Source of the DNA: Deltaproteobacteria bacterium | GTDB taxonomy: Bacteria > Desulfobacterota > Syntrophia > Syntrophales > UBA8958 | Length of the DNA: 43,154 nt | Direction: 5' to 3' | Assembly (NCBI GenBank): GCA_026388335.1 | Contig: JAPLJZ010000201.1 | Coordinates: 1-43,154, forward strand | Shown here: positions 7,758 through 16,383 of the stretch, one piece after another | Layout of the letters: every line of letters starts with the position of its first letter | How positions within the stretch are numbered: the stretch's first letter is position 1 | Program-made: the position numbers and the translations under genes | Notes under the pieces: generated by a model | What the model saw: only the letters and a program-made list of their open reading frames with translations | What the model was told of the DNA's origin: nothing | Database searches by the model: none

Positions 7758-10007
7758 ATGAAGGAACTGATGAAAAAACTGCTGGTCCTGTCACCCATCA
7801 AGATTTCCATTTTTCTGGTGATCCTTGCCCTTGCCCTGTTCTTCATGGATCTGCCCTTTCTTCGCTTCATGGAATTAAAATCACTGGATTTGCGGATGGT
7901 ATCCCGGGGGCAGTTGCCGGCGGGAGGCGAAGTCGTCATTGCCACGGTCGATGAAAAAAGTCTCAGCGAAATCGGCAGATGGCCCTGGCCAAGGACGGTG
8001 AGCGCACGACTTGTCGACAGCCTGAAGGGTTACGGCGCGAAGGCCGTGGGGTTTGATATTGTCTTTGCCGAGCCGGATCAGAATGCAAGTCTGCAAACCC
8101 TGTCTGAAATCTTTCAGGATGCAACCAAGATGGGGATTCAGGATCCTCGTCTTATGGGTCTTCTTGAGGATAAGGCAAAAGCGGCTAATACCGACGCCAT
8201 TCTTGCCAAGTCCATCGAAAAGGCAAAGAATGTGAGTCTCGGCTATTTTTTTCATACGACGGCAAAGGATGTCGGTTTTATCAGTGAAGAGTATATTGCC
8301 GCCAGCTCCGCTCTGATCGGCGGTTCCATGTATTCCATGGTGCGGGCGAAAGGCCAGACGGGAACATACAATATCATCCAGGCCTATGCACCGGTCCCGA
8401 GCATCAAGGAGATTGCGGAAGCAGGAGAAAACAGCGGCTATTTCAATGCCTTTCCCGATCCGGACGGCGTCGTCCGCTGGGCTCCGCTGGTCATCAAATT
8501 TCAGGATAATTATTTCTATCCTCTGCCTATTGCCATGCTCATGCAATATCTGGATTTCCCTATGATTGTCCTCAACCTTGCCGATTTCGGCGTAGACAGC
8601 GTCATGCTCGGGGACCTGCGCATCCCCACCGATGAAAGCGGGCGCCTGCTGATCAATTACCTGGGACCGGCCAAGACCTTCCCCCACTACTCCATTACCG
8701 ACATCCTGAACGGCCGTCTTTCTCCCGATCTTTTCAAGGGAAAGATCGTAGTTGTCGGCGCCACCGCCACTGGTATCTATGATCTTCGGGTGACCCCCTT
8801 CAGTCCCGTTTATCCCGGGGTGGAACTACATGCAACGGTAGTCGACAACATTCTGCACCGGAATTTTCTGGAACAATCGGCGTGGACGACCTTTATCGAT
8901 GTCTGTAACATCGCCGTGTTCGGCATGATCATGGGTATAGCGGTCCCGCGGGTCAAAGCGGTCCAGGGCATCATCCTCGCCCTGGTTCTCACCGGCGGTT
9001 TCATTGTGGGCAATACAATCGTTTTTGCCAAATTCAATACGTGGATCAATATGATCTATCCCGTCTTGACCATGATGACGATTTATTTGGTCATAACCGT
9101 ATACCGCTACTTTACGGAAGAACGGGAAAAGAAAAAGATTCGCGGCGCCTTTCAGTATTATCTGACGGCCTCGGTCATCACCGAGATCCTCAAAGACCCC
9201 AGTAAGTTGAAATTAGGTGGAGACAAGAAGAACCTGACGGTCATGTTTTCGGACATTCGGGGCTTCACGACGATCTCGGAAAAGCTGAGCCCCGAGGAAC
9301 TCGTCAGACTCCTTAACGAGTACCTGACGGTCATGACGGATATCGTCTTCAAATATGAGGGGCTTCTCGACAAGTACATCGGCGATGCCATTATGGCCGT
9401 ATTCGGCGCGCCACTGGAACAACCGGATCACGCCCTGCGCGGCTGCCGGACCGCCCTGGAGATGATGGCGGAGCTGAAGGTACTTCAGGAGAGGTGGGCC
9501 CAGGAGGGAAGACCCTACGTGGATATCGGCGTCGGGATCAACAGCGGCGACATGGTGGTCGGGAACATGGGTTCGAATATGCGCTTCGATTATACCGTCA
9601 TGGGCGACCATGTCAATCTCAGCTCCCGTCTCGAGGGGATTAACAAAGAGTATGGAACCCATATCGTGCTCAGCGAATTTACCTATGAGGTCGTCAGAGA
9701 AGAGATGTTCTGTCGGGAGCTCGACTCCGTGCGCGTCAAGGGTAAGAAGCTTCCTGTCAAGATCTATGAATTGATCTGTGAAAAGAAGGACGCGGCGGAA
9801 CATGAAGAATATATAAGGCGTTTTCATGAAGGTATGGAAAAATACAAAGAGGGCCGGTGGGATGAAGGCATTGCGGCGTTTAAAAGTGTCCTGGAGGTCC
9901 ATCCCGATGATCCGCCGGCAAATCTTTACATCCAGCGCTGCCAGGACTTGAAAGAGCAGCCCCCGGAAGGGGAGTGGGACGGCGTGTTCACCATGACAAG
10001 AAAGTAG
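7758..10007 (+). CDS. Adenylate cyclase with CHASE2 sensor domain
   Basis: A 749-residue membrane protein predicted to turn an extracytoplasmic signal into cAMP. ATG 7758 is chosen over 7752 because AGGAGG ends 7 bases before it. One N-terminal membrane span (about 12-32) precedes a periplasmic CHASE2 domain with the typical LDLRMVSRGQ, GRWPWPR and GAKAVGFDIVFAEPD segments. Three hydrophobic spans follow (about 377-460), then the catalytic domain. Metal residues are D499 (FSDIRGF) and D543 (YIGDAIMA); K539 and D611 fit ATP selection; N620 and R624 lie in VNLSSRLE. The C-terminal TPR-like tail ends in PPEGEWDGVF, matching the cyclase at 2738. The alanine racemase starts 18 bases later. Confidence 0.92.
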   Translation: MKELMKKLLVLSPIKISIFLVILALALFFMDLPFLRFMELKSLDLRMVSRGQLPAGGEVVIATVDEKSLSEIGRWPWPRTVSARLVDSLKGYGAKAVGFDIVFAEPDQNASLQTLSEIFQDATKMGIQDPRLMGLLEDKAKAANTDAILAKSIEKAKNVSLGYFFHTTAKDVGFISEEYIAASSALIGGSMYSMVRAKGQTGTYNIIQAYAPVPSIKEIAEAGENSGYFNAFPDPDGVVRWAPLVIKFQDNYFYPLPIAMLMQYLDFPMIVLNLADFGVDSVMLGDLRIPTDESGRLLINYLGPAKTFPHYSITDILNGRLSPDLFKGKIVVVGATATGIYDLRVTPFSPVYPGVELHATVVDNILHRNFLEQSAWTTFIDVCNIAVFGMIMGIAVPRVKAVQGIILALVLTGGFIVGNTIVFAKFNTWINMIYPVLTMMTIYLVITVYRYFTEEREKKKIRGAFQYYLTASVITEILKDPSKLKLGGDKKNLTVMFSDIRGFTTISEKLSPEELVRLLNEYLTVMTDIVFKYEGLLDKYIGDAIMAVFGAPLEQPDHALRGCRTALEMMAELKVLQERWAQEGRPYVDIGVGINSGDMVVGNMGSNMRFDYTVMGDHVNLSSRLEGINKEYGTHIVLSEFTYEVVREEMFCRELDSVRVKGKKLPVKIYELICEKKDAAEHEEYIRRFHEGMEKYKEGRWDEGIAAFKSVLEVHPDDPPANLYIQRCQDLKEQPPEGEWDGVFTMTRK

Positions 10008-10025
10008 GAGGGCGTAATAAATCTT

Positions 10026-11984
10026 ATGCCTTATCAGGAAGTTCATAAATACCGGAGTTGGGTCGAGGTTGACCTGGATCATTTTGCCAGGAACTGGAAG
10101 GAGATGAAGCGTCTGGTCCGACCGGGCGTGAAGATCCTCCAGGTGGTCAAGGCAGATGCCTATGGTCACGGGGCCATCGAAATTGCCGAAGTGGCCCTGA
10201 AAAACGGCGCCGTCTATCTTGGTGTGGCCAACGCCGATGAAGGCGTTCAGCTCCGGGTCAGCGGCGTCATGTCCCCGATTGTAATCCTCAGCCCCTCACC
10301 GGAAGGGGAAATCGGCGATATCATCAAATACAATCTTATCCCTTCTGTTTCCGACCTGCATTTTGCAAGGTCCCTCCAGGATCGTTGTGAGAAGGCCCAT
10401 ATCCGAATATCGGTTCATGTCGAGGTGGATACGGGGATGGGAAGAGGGGGGACCCTTTACTATGAGGCATTTCAAACCATTAAGGATATCCTCGCTCTTT
10501 CGAACCTTATCCTCGAAGGGATTTTCACCCATCTTTCCTCGAGTGAGACGCTTCTGGAGTATAACGAGGGGCAGGCACAGCTTTTCAGTCGTCTCCTCGC
10601 ACAACTGGAAGCGGCGGGAATCCGTATTCCCATCCGGCATATGTCCAACAGCGGCGCCATCCTGAACTACCCCCAGTTCAATCTCGACATGGTGCGGCCG
10701 GGGCTCATGTCCTACGGTATCTATCCTTCCCCGGAGACAATGGATAAAGCGGACCTGCTGCCGGTGATGTCTTTCAAGACGCGGATCGTGCTGCTGAAGG
10801 ATTTCCCGAAAGGATACAGCATCGGTTACAATCGTACTTACATTACCGAAAAGCCCACCAGGATCGCAACGATACCGATAGGCTATGGCGACGGCTACGG
10901 TGTCATTCTCTCCAATCAGGGAGAGGTTCTCATCCGGGGAAAGCGCGTACCCGTCATCGGGCGGGTTTCCATGGATATGTGTACGGTGGATGTGAGCGGT
11001 ATCCCGGATTGCCAGGTTGGCGACGAGGTCGTCCTCATGGGGCGGCAGGGGCAGGAATCAATCTCCGCCAATGAAATTGCCGGTCGCGTGGGGAGCATCA
11101 GCTATGAAATACTTTGTGCCCTGGGGAAGCGGGCGCCCCGATTGTTTATCCATAAGGGGAAGGCGGACACCGTTCTGCCCAGGCTCCGGCGCATCTATAT
11201 CCCTGATGAAGAGCGGTCCATCGACCGGATCGACAGCATCATTCGACAGTGTTTTCAAACCCGGGCCCGGAGTGAGGAATTAGGGGATGCCATCTATTAC
11301 GAAATGTTCGAGACCCTCTTCGGGAAAGAGGATCGACAGTTGGAATTGCGGGAAGACTTCCGTTATGATATTAGCGTCGCCGAGTCCGATGCCGGGAAAG
11401 ATGGGACAGCGGCCCGACGCGGTGACGTCCTGAATGTGACCACCCGGGTGTCTTATAAGAAGGCCTTGAAAAACGACGCCTTCGTCATTGGCTGTGCTTT
11501 TGACAATGAACAGTTGGCCGCATTTTTTGAAGATCCCCGGTGCGAATATCGCTGGCTGATGAGCCGGGGGGAGCATCTGGTCATGGAGAGGGATTTTCGC
11601 GTTGCCAGAGTGAGCATCGATGACATTGATGTCCCCATCATCAGCACCGAAATGACCTCCCGGGGCTACGAGGTCTGGTGCAGCCATGAGGCCCTGCGGG
11701 AAAAGCTCAATACCCAGGTTGAAGTGGCCATCGAAATATTTACGAAGAAATCCCGGATGAACAACATTTTTTCCGTCTATGTCGTTTATCCGACCCGGGG
11801 ACTCGATATTTCCTTCAATTATGAGAAAACGGGTTTCCGGCATGTCCGGGAGGTGAGTTTTTTTGCAGGCAAGCATCCTTATCCGGAAGTCATTCGGGAA
11901 AAAGGAAAATATATCCGTCTCCGGGCGCCGAATCATACCTGGATCTTTCCGAACAGTGGTGTGACCTTCGTCTGGGATGCTTAG
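10026..11984 (+). CDS. alr: Alanine racemase with extra C-terminal domain
   Basis: Interconverts L- and D-alanine with PLP in the cytosol and supplies D-Ala for peptidoglycan. Residues 1 to about 385 are a full Alr: the PLP lysine is K42 in VVKADAYGHG, followed by MSNSGAIL, SIGYNRTY, ATIPIGYGDGYG and GRVSMDMC. A further stretch of about 260 residues continues in the same frame. It contains the segments TRVSYKKALKNDAF, YRWLMSRGEH, SRGYEVWCSHEALREKL and NHTWIFPNSGVTF, and I recognise no family in it. Normal Alr ends near residue 370-390, so this is a fusion or family-specific extension. The two D-Ala ligase homologues directly downstream fit the role. AGGAGGG is 13 bases before the start, rather far. 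Confidence 0.9.
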   Translation: MPYQEVHKYRSWVEVDLDHFARNWKEMKRLVRPGVKILQVVKADAYGHGAIEIAEVALKNGAVYLGVANADEGVQLRVSGVMSPIVILSPSPEGEIGDIIKYNLIPSVSDLHFARSLQDRCEKAHIRISVHVEVDTGMGRGGTLYYEAFQTIKDILALSNLILEGIFTHLSSSETLLEYNEGQAQLFSRLLAQLEAAGIRIPIRHMSNSGAILNYPQFNLDMVRPGLMSYGIYPSPETMDKADLLPVMSFKTRIVLLKDFPKGYSIGYNRTYITEKPTRIATIPIGYGDGYGVILSNQGEVLIRGKRVPVIGRVSMDMCTVDVSGIPDCQVGDEVVLMGRQGQESISANEIAGRVGSISYEILCALGKRAPRLFIHKGKADTVLPRLRRIYIPDEERSIDRIDSIIRQCFQTRARSEELGDAIYYEMFETLFGKEDRQLELREDFRYDISVAESDAGKDGTAARRGDVLNVTTRVSYKKALKNDAFVIGCAFDNEQLAAFFEDPRCEYRWLMSRGEHLVMERDFRVARVSIDDIDVPIISTEMTSRGYEVWCSHEALREKLNTQVEVAIEIFTKKSRMNNIFSVYVVYPTRGLDISFNYEKTGFRHVREVSFFAGKHPYPEVIREKGKYIRLRAPNHTWIFPNSGVTFVWDA

Positions 11985-12022
11985 AAATTGTTACAAGCTT
12001 TAAAGGAGGCAGCTTGGGTTTG

Positions 12023-13078
12023 ATGAATAAATTACGGGTGGGTATTATCCTGGGAGGGATGTCATCGGAGCGGGAGGTGTCCCTCAATAGCGGTCGGAAT
12101 GTCTACGACAATCTCGATCCGGAATACTATGCGGGGGTGCCGCTGTTTATGGACGGCGACGGCGGTCTCTGGGAGATCCCCTGGCAACTGGTATCTCAGA
12201 ATACGACGGTTGATATTGCGGAACGTCTGGCAAGCGAAGCCCGGAGAATGCCCTATGAAGCATTGAAAGAGAACATCGATTTTGCCTTTATTTCCCTCCA
12301 TGGTAAATACGGCGATGACGGATGTATCCAGGGTCTCCTCGAACTCCTCAGGATTCCCTATACAGGACCGGGGGTCCTGGCGTCCGCCCTGGGGATGGAC
12401 AAGCATATCCAGCAGAAAATATTGGCGGCGGCGGGGGTTAACGTCCCGAAAAGCATGGTTGTGTATGAAGATGAATGGTTGCGGGCACCGGAACAGGTGC
12501 AGAAAAAGTTGGGGGATAATTTTGCCCTGCCCTTTTTTGTCAAACCGGTCCGGGAGGGATCGAGCGTCGGGGTGGGCAAGATTCAGGATATGGCCGATCT
12601 GGATGGGGTTATAAAAGAGGCTTTGCGCTGGGACCGGGCGGTGCTGATCGAGGAATTTCTCGAAGGCATCGAGTTTTCCTGTATCGTTCTGGAGCGGGAC
12701 GGCGAGATCGCGCCCCTGGATCTGACAGAGATTTATCCCCAGAGCGCCTTTTACACCTACGACGACAAATACATGCCGGGACGTTGCCGTAAATTCACGC
12801 CGCCGAAAAACATTCCCCGGGAAACAGCGGAGATAATCAAGGCGGAAGCCACGCGAGCCTTTGAAGTTCTCGGGTTTCGATCCTATGGACGTATTGACGG
12901 GTTCTATCTGAAGGACGGCAGGATTTTTATTACCGATCCGAATTCGTCCTCAGGGATGGCCCCGTCTTCATTCTTTTTTGAGCAGGCGGCCAGCGCCGGG
13001 ATGCTACCGTCGATGATGATCTCGACATTAATTCAGAACGCCCTCACCATTCACAAGGGGAAAAAGGGGCCGTTGTAA
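12023..13078 (+). CDS. ddl: D-alanine-D-alanine ligase homologue 1
   Basis: An ATP-grasp ligase of 351 residues, predicted to join two D-alanines for the peptidoglycan stem. The start is uncertain: AAAGGAGG (12002-12009) precedes TTG 12014, TTG 12020 and ATG 12023; the ATG gives the usual MNKLRVGIILGG opening. The specificity triad of DdlB is intact: E16 (SSEREVSL), S180 (REGSSVG) and Y250 (DDKY). The metal-site loop is not normal: the usual LExNTxPGMT reads ITDPNSSSGMAPS here, giving a D in place of the glutamate and a changed NTxPG turn. It is followed 25 bases later by a second ligase gene. Confidence 0.88.
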   Translation: MNKLRVGIILGGMSSEREVSLNSGRNVYDNLDPEYYAGVPLFMDGDGGLWEIPWQLVSQNTTVDIAERLASEARRMPYEALKENIDFAFISLHGKYGDDGCIQGLLELLRIPYTGPGVLASALGMDKHIQQKILAAAGVNVPKSMVVYEDEWLRAPEQVQKKLGDNFALPFFVKPVREGSSVGVGKIQDMADLDGVIKEALRWDRAVLIEEFLEGIEFSCIVLERDGEIAPLDLTEIYPQSAFYTYDDKYMPGRCRKFTPPKNIPRETAEIIKAEATRAFEVLGFRSYGRIDGFYLKDGRIFITDPNSSSGMAPSSFFFEQAASAGMLPSMMISTLIQNALTIHKGKKGPL

Positions 13079-13103
13079 AATAATTATGGGGATGGGGTTG
13101 CTT

Positions 13104-14174
13104 ATGGTAGGTGAGATGGTAGAGAAAAAGCTCAGAGTCGCGGTCATCATGGGGGGGGTGTCCTCGGAGAAGGAGGTCTCCCTGGAGAGCGGCCGGAATA
13201 TCTTCAGCAAGATGGATCGGAAAAGATTCGATCCCTTAGCGGTGTTTATGGACTCTCAGGCCCACCTCTGGGATATCCCCTTGAAGCTCCTCATGAGAAA
13301 CAGTACCAGGGATATCGAAGATGATCTGGAAACAGAAGCCAGACGGATTCCCTATGAAGCACTGAATGACTGCACCGATCTCGTTTATCTGGGCCTGCAT
13401 GGCAAGTTTGGGGAAGACGGATGCATACAGGGACTCCTCGAGTTATTGCATATTCCCTATACTGGTTCGGGGGTTCTTGCCTCGGCCCTGGGAATGGATA
13501 AATATATATCCCGCCGTATCCTGTCCATGAGCGGCATTGACGTCCCCGCGACCATTCCGGTTTTCAGGCGGACGTGGGATGCGGAAGGGCGGGAAAAGAT
13601 TCTTGCCCGGGTGGAAAAAGAGACAGGTTTCCCTTGTATTGTCAAGCCCACCCGGGAAGGGTGCAGCACCGCCGTGAAGAAGGTTGTCTCCATTGAGGGA
13701 GTTGCCGCAGCTATAGAGTCTGCCTTCGCCTGGGACAATGTGGCCCTGGTGGAGGAATTCCTCGCCGGGACGGAAGTCACCTGCGGTGTCCTGGGGGACG
13801 ATCCGCCGCTGGCTCTCACACCGTCGGAAACGATTCCGACCGACGACATCCTTTCTCTTGAGGATAAGTTTCTTTACGGGCAGGGGGAAAACAAGACCCC
13901 GGCCCGGGTTCCTGATGATGTCCTGAGAAGAATTCAGGAGACAGCGATCGCGACTTTTCAAGCCCTGGACCTCACAGGTTATGCACGCATTGACATGTTT
14001 GTCCGGCCCGATGGGCGGATAGCTGTTCTCGAACCCAATACCCTGCCGGGGATGACGCCTTCGACAGTATTGTTTCATCAGGCCGCCGCCGCCGGCATTA
14101 CTCAGGCCGATTTCATCAGCCGGGTCATTGACGCGGCGTTGAAGGCCCATAGCAGTAAGCGGGGGCCGCTGTAG
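13104..14174 (+). CDS. D-alanine-D-alanine ligase homologue 2, altered specificity residues
   Basis: A second ATP-grasp ligase, 356 residues from ATG 13104 (starts at 13086 and 13116 are also possible). It is clearly paralogous to its neighbour: GGVSSEKEVSLESG, GLHGKFGEDGCIQGLLELL and PYTGSGVLASALGMDK occur at matching places. Its metal site is canonical (RIDMF, LEPNTLPGMT), but two of the three specificity residues differ: E22 is kept, the serine becomes C187 (REGCSTAV) and the tyrosine becomes F256 (EDKF). In known ligases a Phe at that position goes with D-Ala-D-lactate formation. The acceptor may therefore not be D-Ala, or the protein may act with homologue 1. The product remains to be shown. 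Confidence 0.85.
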   Translation: MVGEMVEKKLRVAVIMGGVSSEKEVSLESGRNIFSKMDRKRFDPLAVFMDSQAHLWDIPLKLLMRNSTRDIEDDLETEARRIPYEALNDCTDLVYLGLHGKFGEDGCIQGLLELLHIPYTGSGVLASALGMDKYISRRILSMSGIDVPATIPVFRRTWDAEGREKILARVEKETGFPCIVKPTREGCSTAVKKVVSIEGVAAAIESAFAWDNVALVEEFLAGTEVTCGVLGDDPPLALTPSETIPTDDILSLEDKFLYGQGENKTPARVPDDVLRRIQETAIATFQALDLTGYARIDMFVRPDGRIAVLEPNTLPGMTPSTVLFHQAAAAGITQADFISRVIDAALKAHSSKRGPL

Positions 14175-14255
14175 GTGCGACACCTTTCCTCCCCCCTGGA
14201 TTCTTTGTGGAGGACCGTCCTGCACTCGTTTGAAATCATTTGCAAAAGATAGTTC

Positions 14256-14283
14256 TTGACAAGTCGGGGAAAATGCATAAATT
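14256..14283 (+). promoter_or_regulatory. Probable promoter of the HExxH-protein gene
   Basis: TTGACA (14256-14261), a 16-base spacer and TAAATT (14278-14283). The -35 is perfect, the -10 matches four of six. It lies 45 bases before the start at 14328. Confidence 0.45.
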
Positions 14284-14327
14284 GCGAACGTCTAGTAAAA
14301 GAATAAGCGGTACGTTTTGACGGGATA

Positions 14328-14879
14328 ATGGTGAGGCCGATGGGCCGGTATTTCAATCCTGCACAAATATCCTTGGCGGGTTCGGTCTTTCAGCATGCAG
14401 AGAGGCTGACGAGCGAGTATTTTCGTTTGAGCCCGGAGACGATCAAGGCCCATCGCTATGACGTGAAAACCTTGGCGTTCTTAGAGGAGCATGAGGTCAG
14501 GAAAGGGGCTTTCGCCCATCTCTGCAAGTATCATTACCATAAAGATGAACATAAGGATGAAGGGGAGCAGGAGCAGGGATTTTATTTTTACCGGATCTGT
14601 CTCCAGGACGACCGGATTCTCGACGCCGTGGAACGGGCCCATTCCTTTATCCGCTTAAGCCCGTTGATGCTTTATATCGCGGCCCATGAACTGGTTCATG
14701 TTATCCGGTTTGACAACGGGCAGACGGCATTTGATCTTTCTGTCGACGAGAAGAGGCAGGAGGAAGAAAAGGTTCACGGTATTACCCGCGACATGCTGCA
14801 ATCATCGCTGAATCAGGATCTGAAGCTGGTTCTGGATTGCTTCAGCAGCCGCTATCATATCGGAGACATGTTTTCGTAA
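14328..14879 (+). CDS. Uncharacterised protein with HExxH motif
   Basis: A 183-residue cytosolic protein I cannot name. The notable feature is AAHELVHVIRF at about residues 122-132, a HExxH zinc-peptidase signature in a hydrophobic helix, followed by an acidic stretch (DEKRQEEEKVH) that could supply a third ligand. A charged, histidine-rich stretch (HLCKYHYHKDEHKDEGEQEQ) precedes it. There is no signal peptide or membrane span. It is followed 23 bases downstream by an FmdB-type zinc ribbon. A metalloprotease or metal-binding role is plausible but unproven. The start at 14328 has only a weak binding site; ATG 14340 is an alternative. Confidence 0.7.
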   Translation: MVRPMGRYFNPAQISLAGSVFQHAERLTSEYFRLSPETIKAHRYDVKTLAFLEEHEVRKGAFAHLCKYHYHKDEHKDEGEQEQGFYFYRICLQDDRILDAVERAHSFIRLSPLMLYIAAHELVHVIRFDNGQTAFDLSVDEKRQEEEKVHGITRDMLQSSLNQDLKLVLDCFSSRYHIGDMFS

Positions 14880-14902
14880 AATACTAATTGGGAGGGCAGC
14901 TT

Positions 14903-15190
14903 ATGCCAATTTATGAATACAAATGCAGGAAATGCGGAAGGGACTATGAGTTGTTTCAGAGGATTACAGATCCTGCCGTCAAATCTTGCCAGTTCTGCAA
15001 GGGCCCCGTTCAAAAACTGATGTCCCTGTCTTCTTTTCACCTGAAGGGAAGCGGCTGGTATGCCACCGATTACGGTGGGGTCAAGGCGCCGCACAGTGAG
15101 ACGAAGCACGAAGAGTCGGCGTCCACCGATACGACGGTTACGGAGACAACAAAAACGGAATCGTCCAGCGAAGCGAAATCTTCAGAATAA
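14903..15190 (+). CDS. FmdB-family zinc ribbon protein
   Basis: A 95-residue protein of the FmdB/CxxC regulatory family. ATG 14903 is chosen because GGGAGG sits 7 bases before it. The N-terminus MPIYEYKCRKCG and the pair CRKC...CQFC make a zinc ribbon in the first 40 residues; GSGWYATDYG follows, also typical. The C-terminal 40 residues are a low-complexity Ser/Thr/Glu/Lys tail, commonly seen in this family and probably disordered. Function is poorly known; some members are transcriptional regulators in amide and urea use. It appears to be co-transcribed with the HExxH gene. Confidence 0.85.
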   Translation: MPIYEYKCRKCGRDYELFQRITDPAVKSCQFCKGPVQKLMSLSSFHLKGSGWYATDYGGVKAPHSETKHEESASTDTTVTETTKTESSSEAKSSE

Positions 15191-15212
15191 AAAGCATCTT
15201 AATGTTAAGGAT

Positions 15213-15256
15213 AAGAAACCGGAGATCAGCGACACTCGGCTGTCTCCGGTTTCTTT
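15213..15256. terminator. Bidirectional terminator between fmdB and the DHH gene
   Basis: AAGAAACCGGAGA (15213-15225) and TCTCCGGTTTCTT (15243-15255) form a perfect 13-bp stem between two convergent genes. The T-run is short on both sides. Confidence 0.7.
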
Positions 15257-15306
15257 ACGTACCGAGGCGCCTTCAATGCAACTTGGTATAAAAATGTAAA
15301 TATTTG

Positions 15307-16383
15307 TCAGGTAGTTTCCCGGTCGTTGTTCGGCGCCCGCTTCCTGTTCTTGGCCGGGCGCTTCTGACGGAGGCGCTGGACGAGGAATTGTTCGACCGAC
15401 TCCTGGGACCACTCTCCCTGAAGAACCTCTCTGAGGGTTTCCAGGGGAATCTCAACCCGGGCGGCGCTCTTGTGCCCCCCGGCGCTGCCATACTTACCGA
15501 AGGCCTTTTCGGCAATGCTGCCGCAATCCTGGCGGTATCCGTCGCCCCGAAAGACAATAATCAACCTGTCCTTGATGACCCCCGCGATCACGACATAGTA
15601 GATATCGGCGATGCGGAGATAGAAATCGGCAACCTGGACGCAAACGTCCGGGCTTTCCACCTTTCCCAGAAAGCTGGTAACACGGTCACGGTAGCGACGT
15701 CGGTTGAAATAGGCGTGTTCAAAAGACTTGAGATAGCGCTCGGGAATCTGGTTGAGCTCGATACGACGGATGAGCTGCCGGTTTGCCCGGGCGTAGTTGA
15801 GATAATAGGCGCCGATATCCTCAAGAATGGAATCCCTTTCAAAATTGTTGGTATCGCTTTTAATGCCGTAAAGTAACGCCGTATAAAGCATTTTGGGAAT
15901 ACGCACCTTTGCGGCGAGGAGATATTCCGTCATGATCGTTGACAGGGCGCCATACTGCGGTCGGATATCGGCTAATTCGGCGTGCCAGACCGAGGTGACG
16001 GGATGATGATCGATGACAATCTGGGGATGTACGGCGTCGCAGGCTTTGCCAAAGAAGGTCGGTTGGGCGTCGACCAGCGCCAGGAGGCGGTAATCATGAA
16101 GGTTGACCTTGGGGAGGAGTTGGATTTCCACTTTCATGGCCCTGATGAATTCCATGTTCTGCTGGCGGAGCACCCCTTCGGTGGCCACGAAGGCAAATTT
16201 TTTCAATCCCCCCGTTTGTTTAAAGATTTCCCGCAGGGCCATGGCCGAGGCAACGGCGTCGGGATCGGGACTGCCATACATGAGGACCGCCAGAGTATCG
16301 TCCGGCCTGGCCATGGATTTGAGCTTGAAGACGTTGAACAGGGTGTCTTCTTTTTTAACGAGGAAGGATTCAATCCGTTTCAT
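15307..16383 (-). CDS. DHH/DHHA1 phosphoesterase (NrnA-like)
   Basis: A 358-residue phosphoesterase of the DHH superfamily, whose NrnA members degrade short RNA oligonucleotides and pAp. Metal-binding signatures in order: SPDPDAVASA, LALVDAQPT, VIDHHPV (the DHH triad) and YGIKSDTNNF. The DHHA1 substrate-binding domain ends in GGHKSAARV. The usual first histidine of the N-terminal motif is absent (MYGSPDPDA), as in some subfamilies. A basic C-terminal tail (RLRQKRPAKNRKRAPN) could contact nucleic acid. Its start overlaps the selD stop by four bases (ATGA), so the two are translationally coupled. The exact substrate is unknown. Confidence 0.85.
   Translation of the reverse strand: MKRIESFLVKKEDTLFNVFKLKSMARPDDTLAVLMYGSPDPDAVASAMALREIFKQTGGLKKFAFVATEGVLRQQNMEFIRAMKVEIQLLPKVNLHDYRLLALVDAQPTFFGKACDAVHPQIVIDHHPVTSVWHAELADIRPQYGALSTIMTEYLLAAKVRIPKMLYTALLYGIKSDTNNFERDSILEDIGAYYLNYARANRQLIRRIELNQIPERYLKSFEHAYFNRRRYRDRVTSFLGKVESPDVCVQVADFYLRIADIYYVVIAGVIKDRLIIVFRGDGYRQDCGSIAEKAFGKYGSAGGHKSAARVEIPLETLREVLQGEWSQESVEQFLVQRLRQKRPAKNRKRAPNNDRETT

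Noticed and set aside
12023-14174. Vancomycin-resistance (van) cluster
   Set aside because: No VanH, VanX or VanRS homologue is nearby, and the first ligase has the normal triad; only the second has a changed specificity site.
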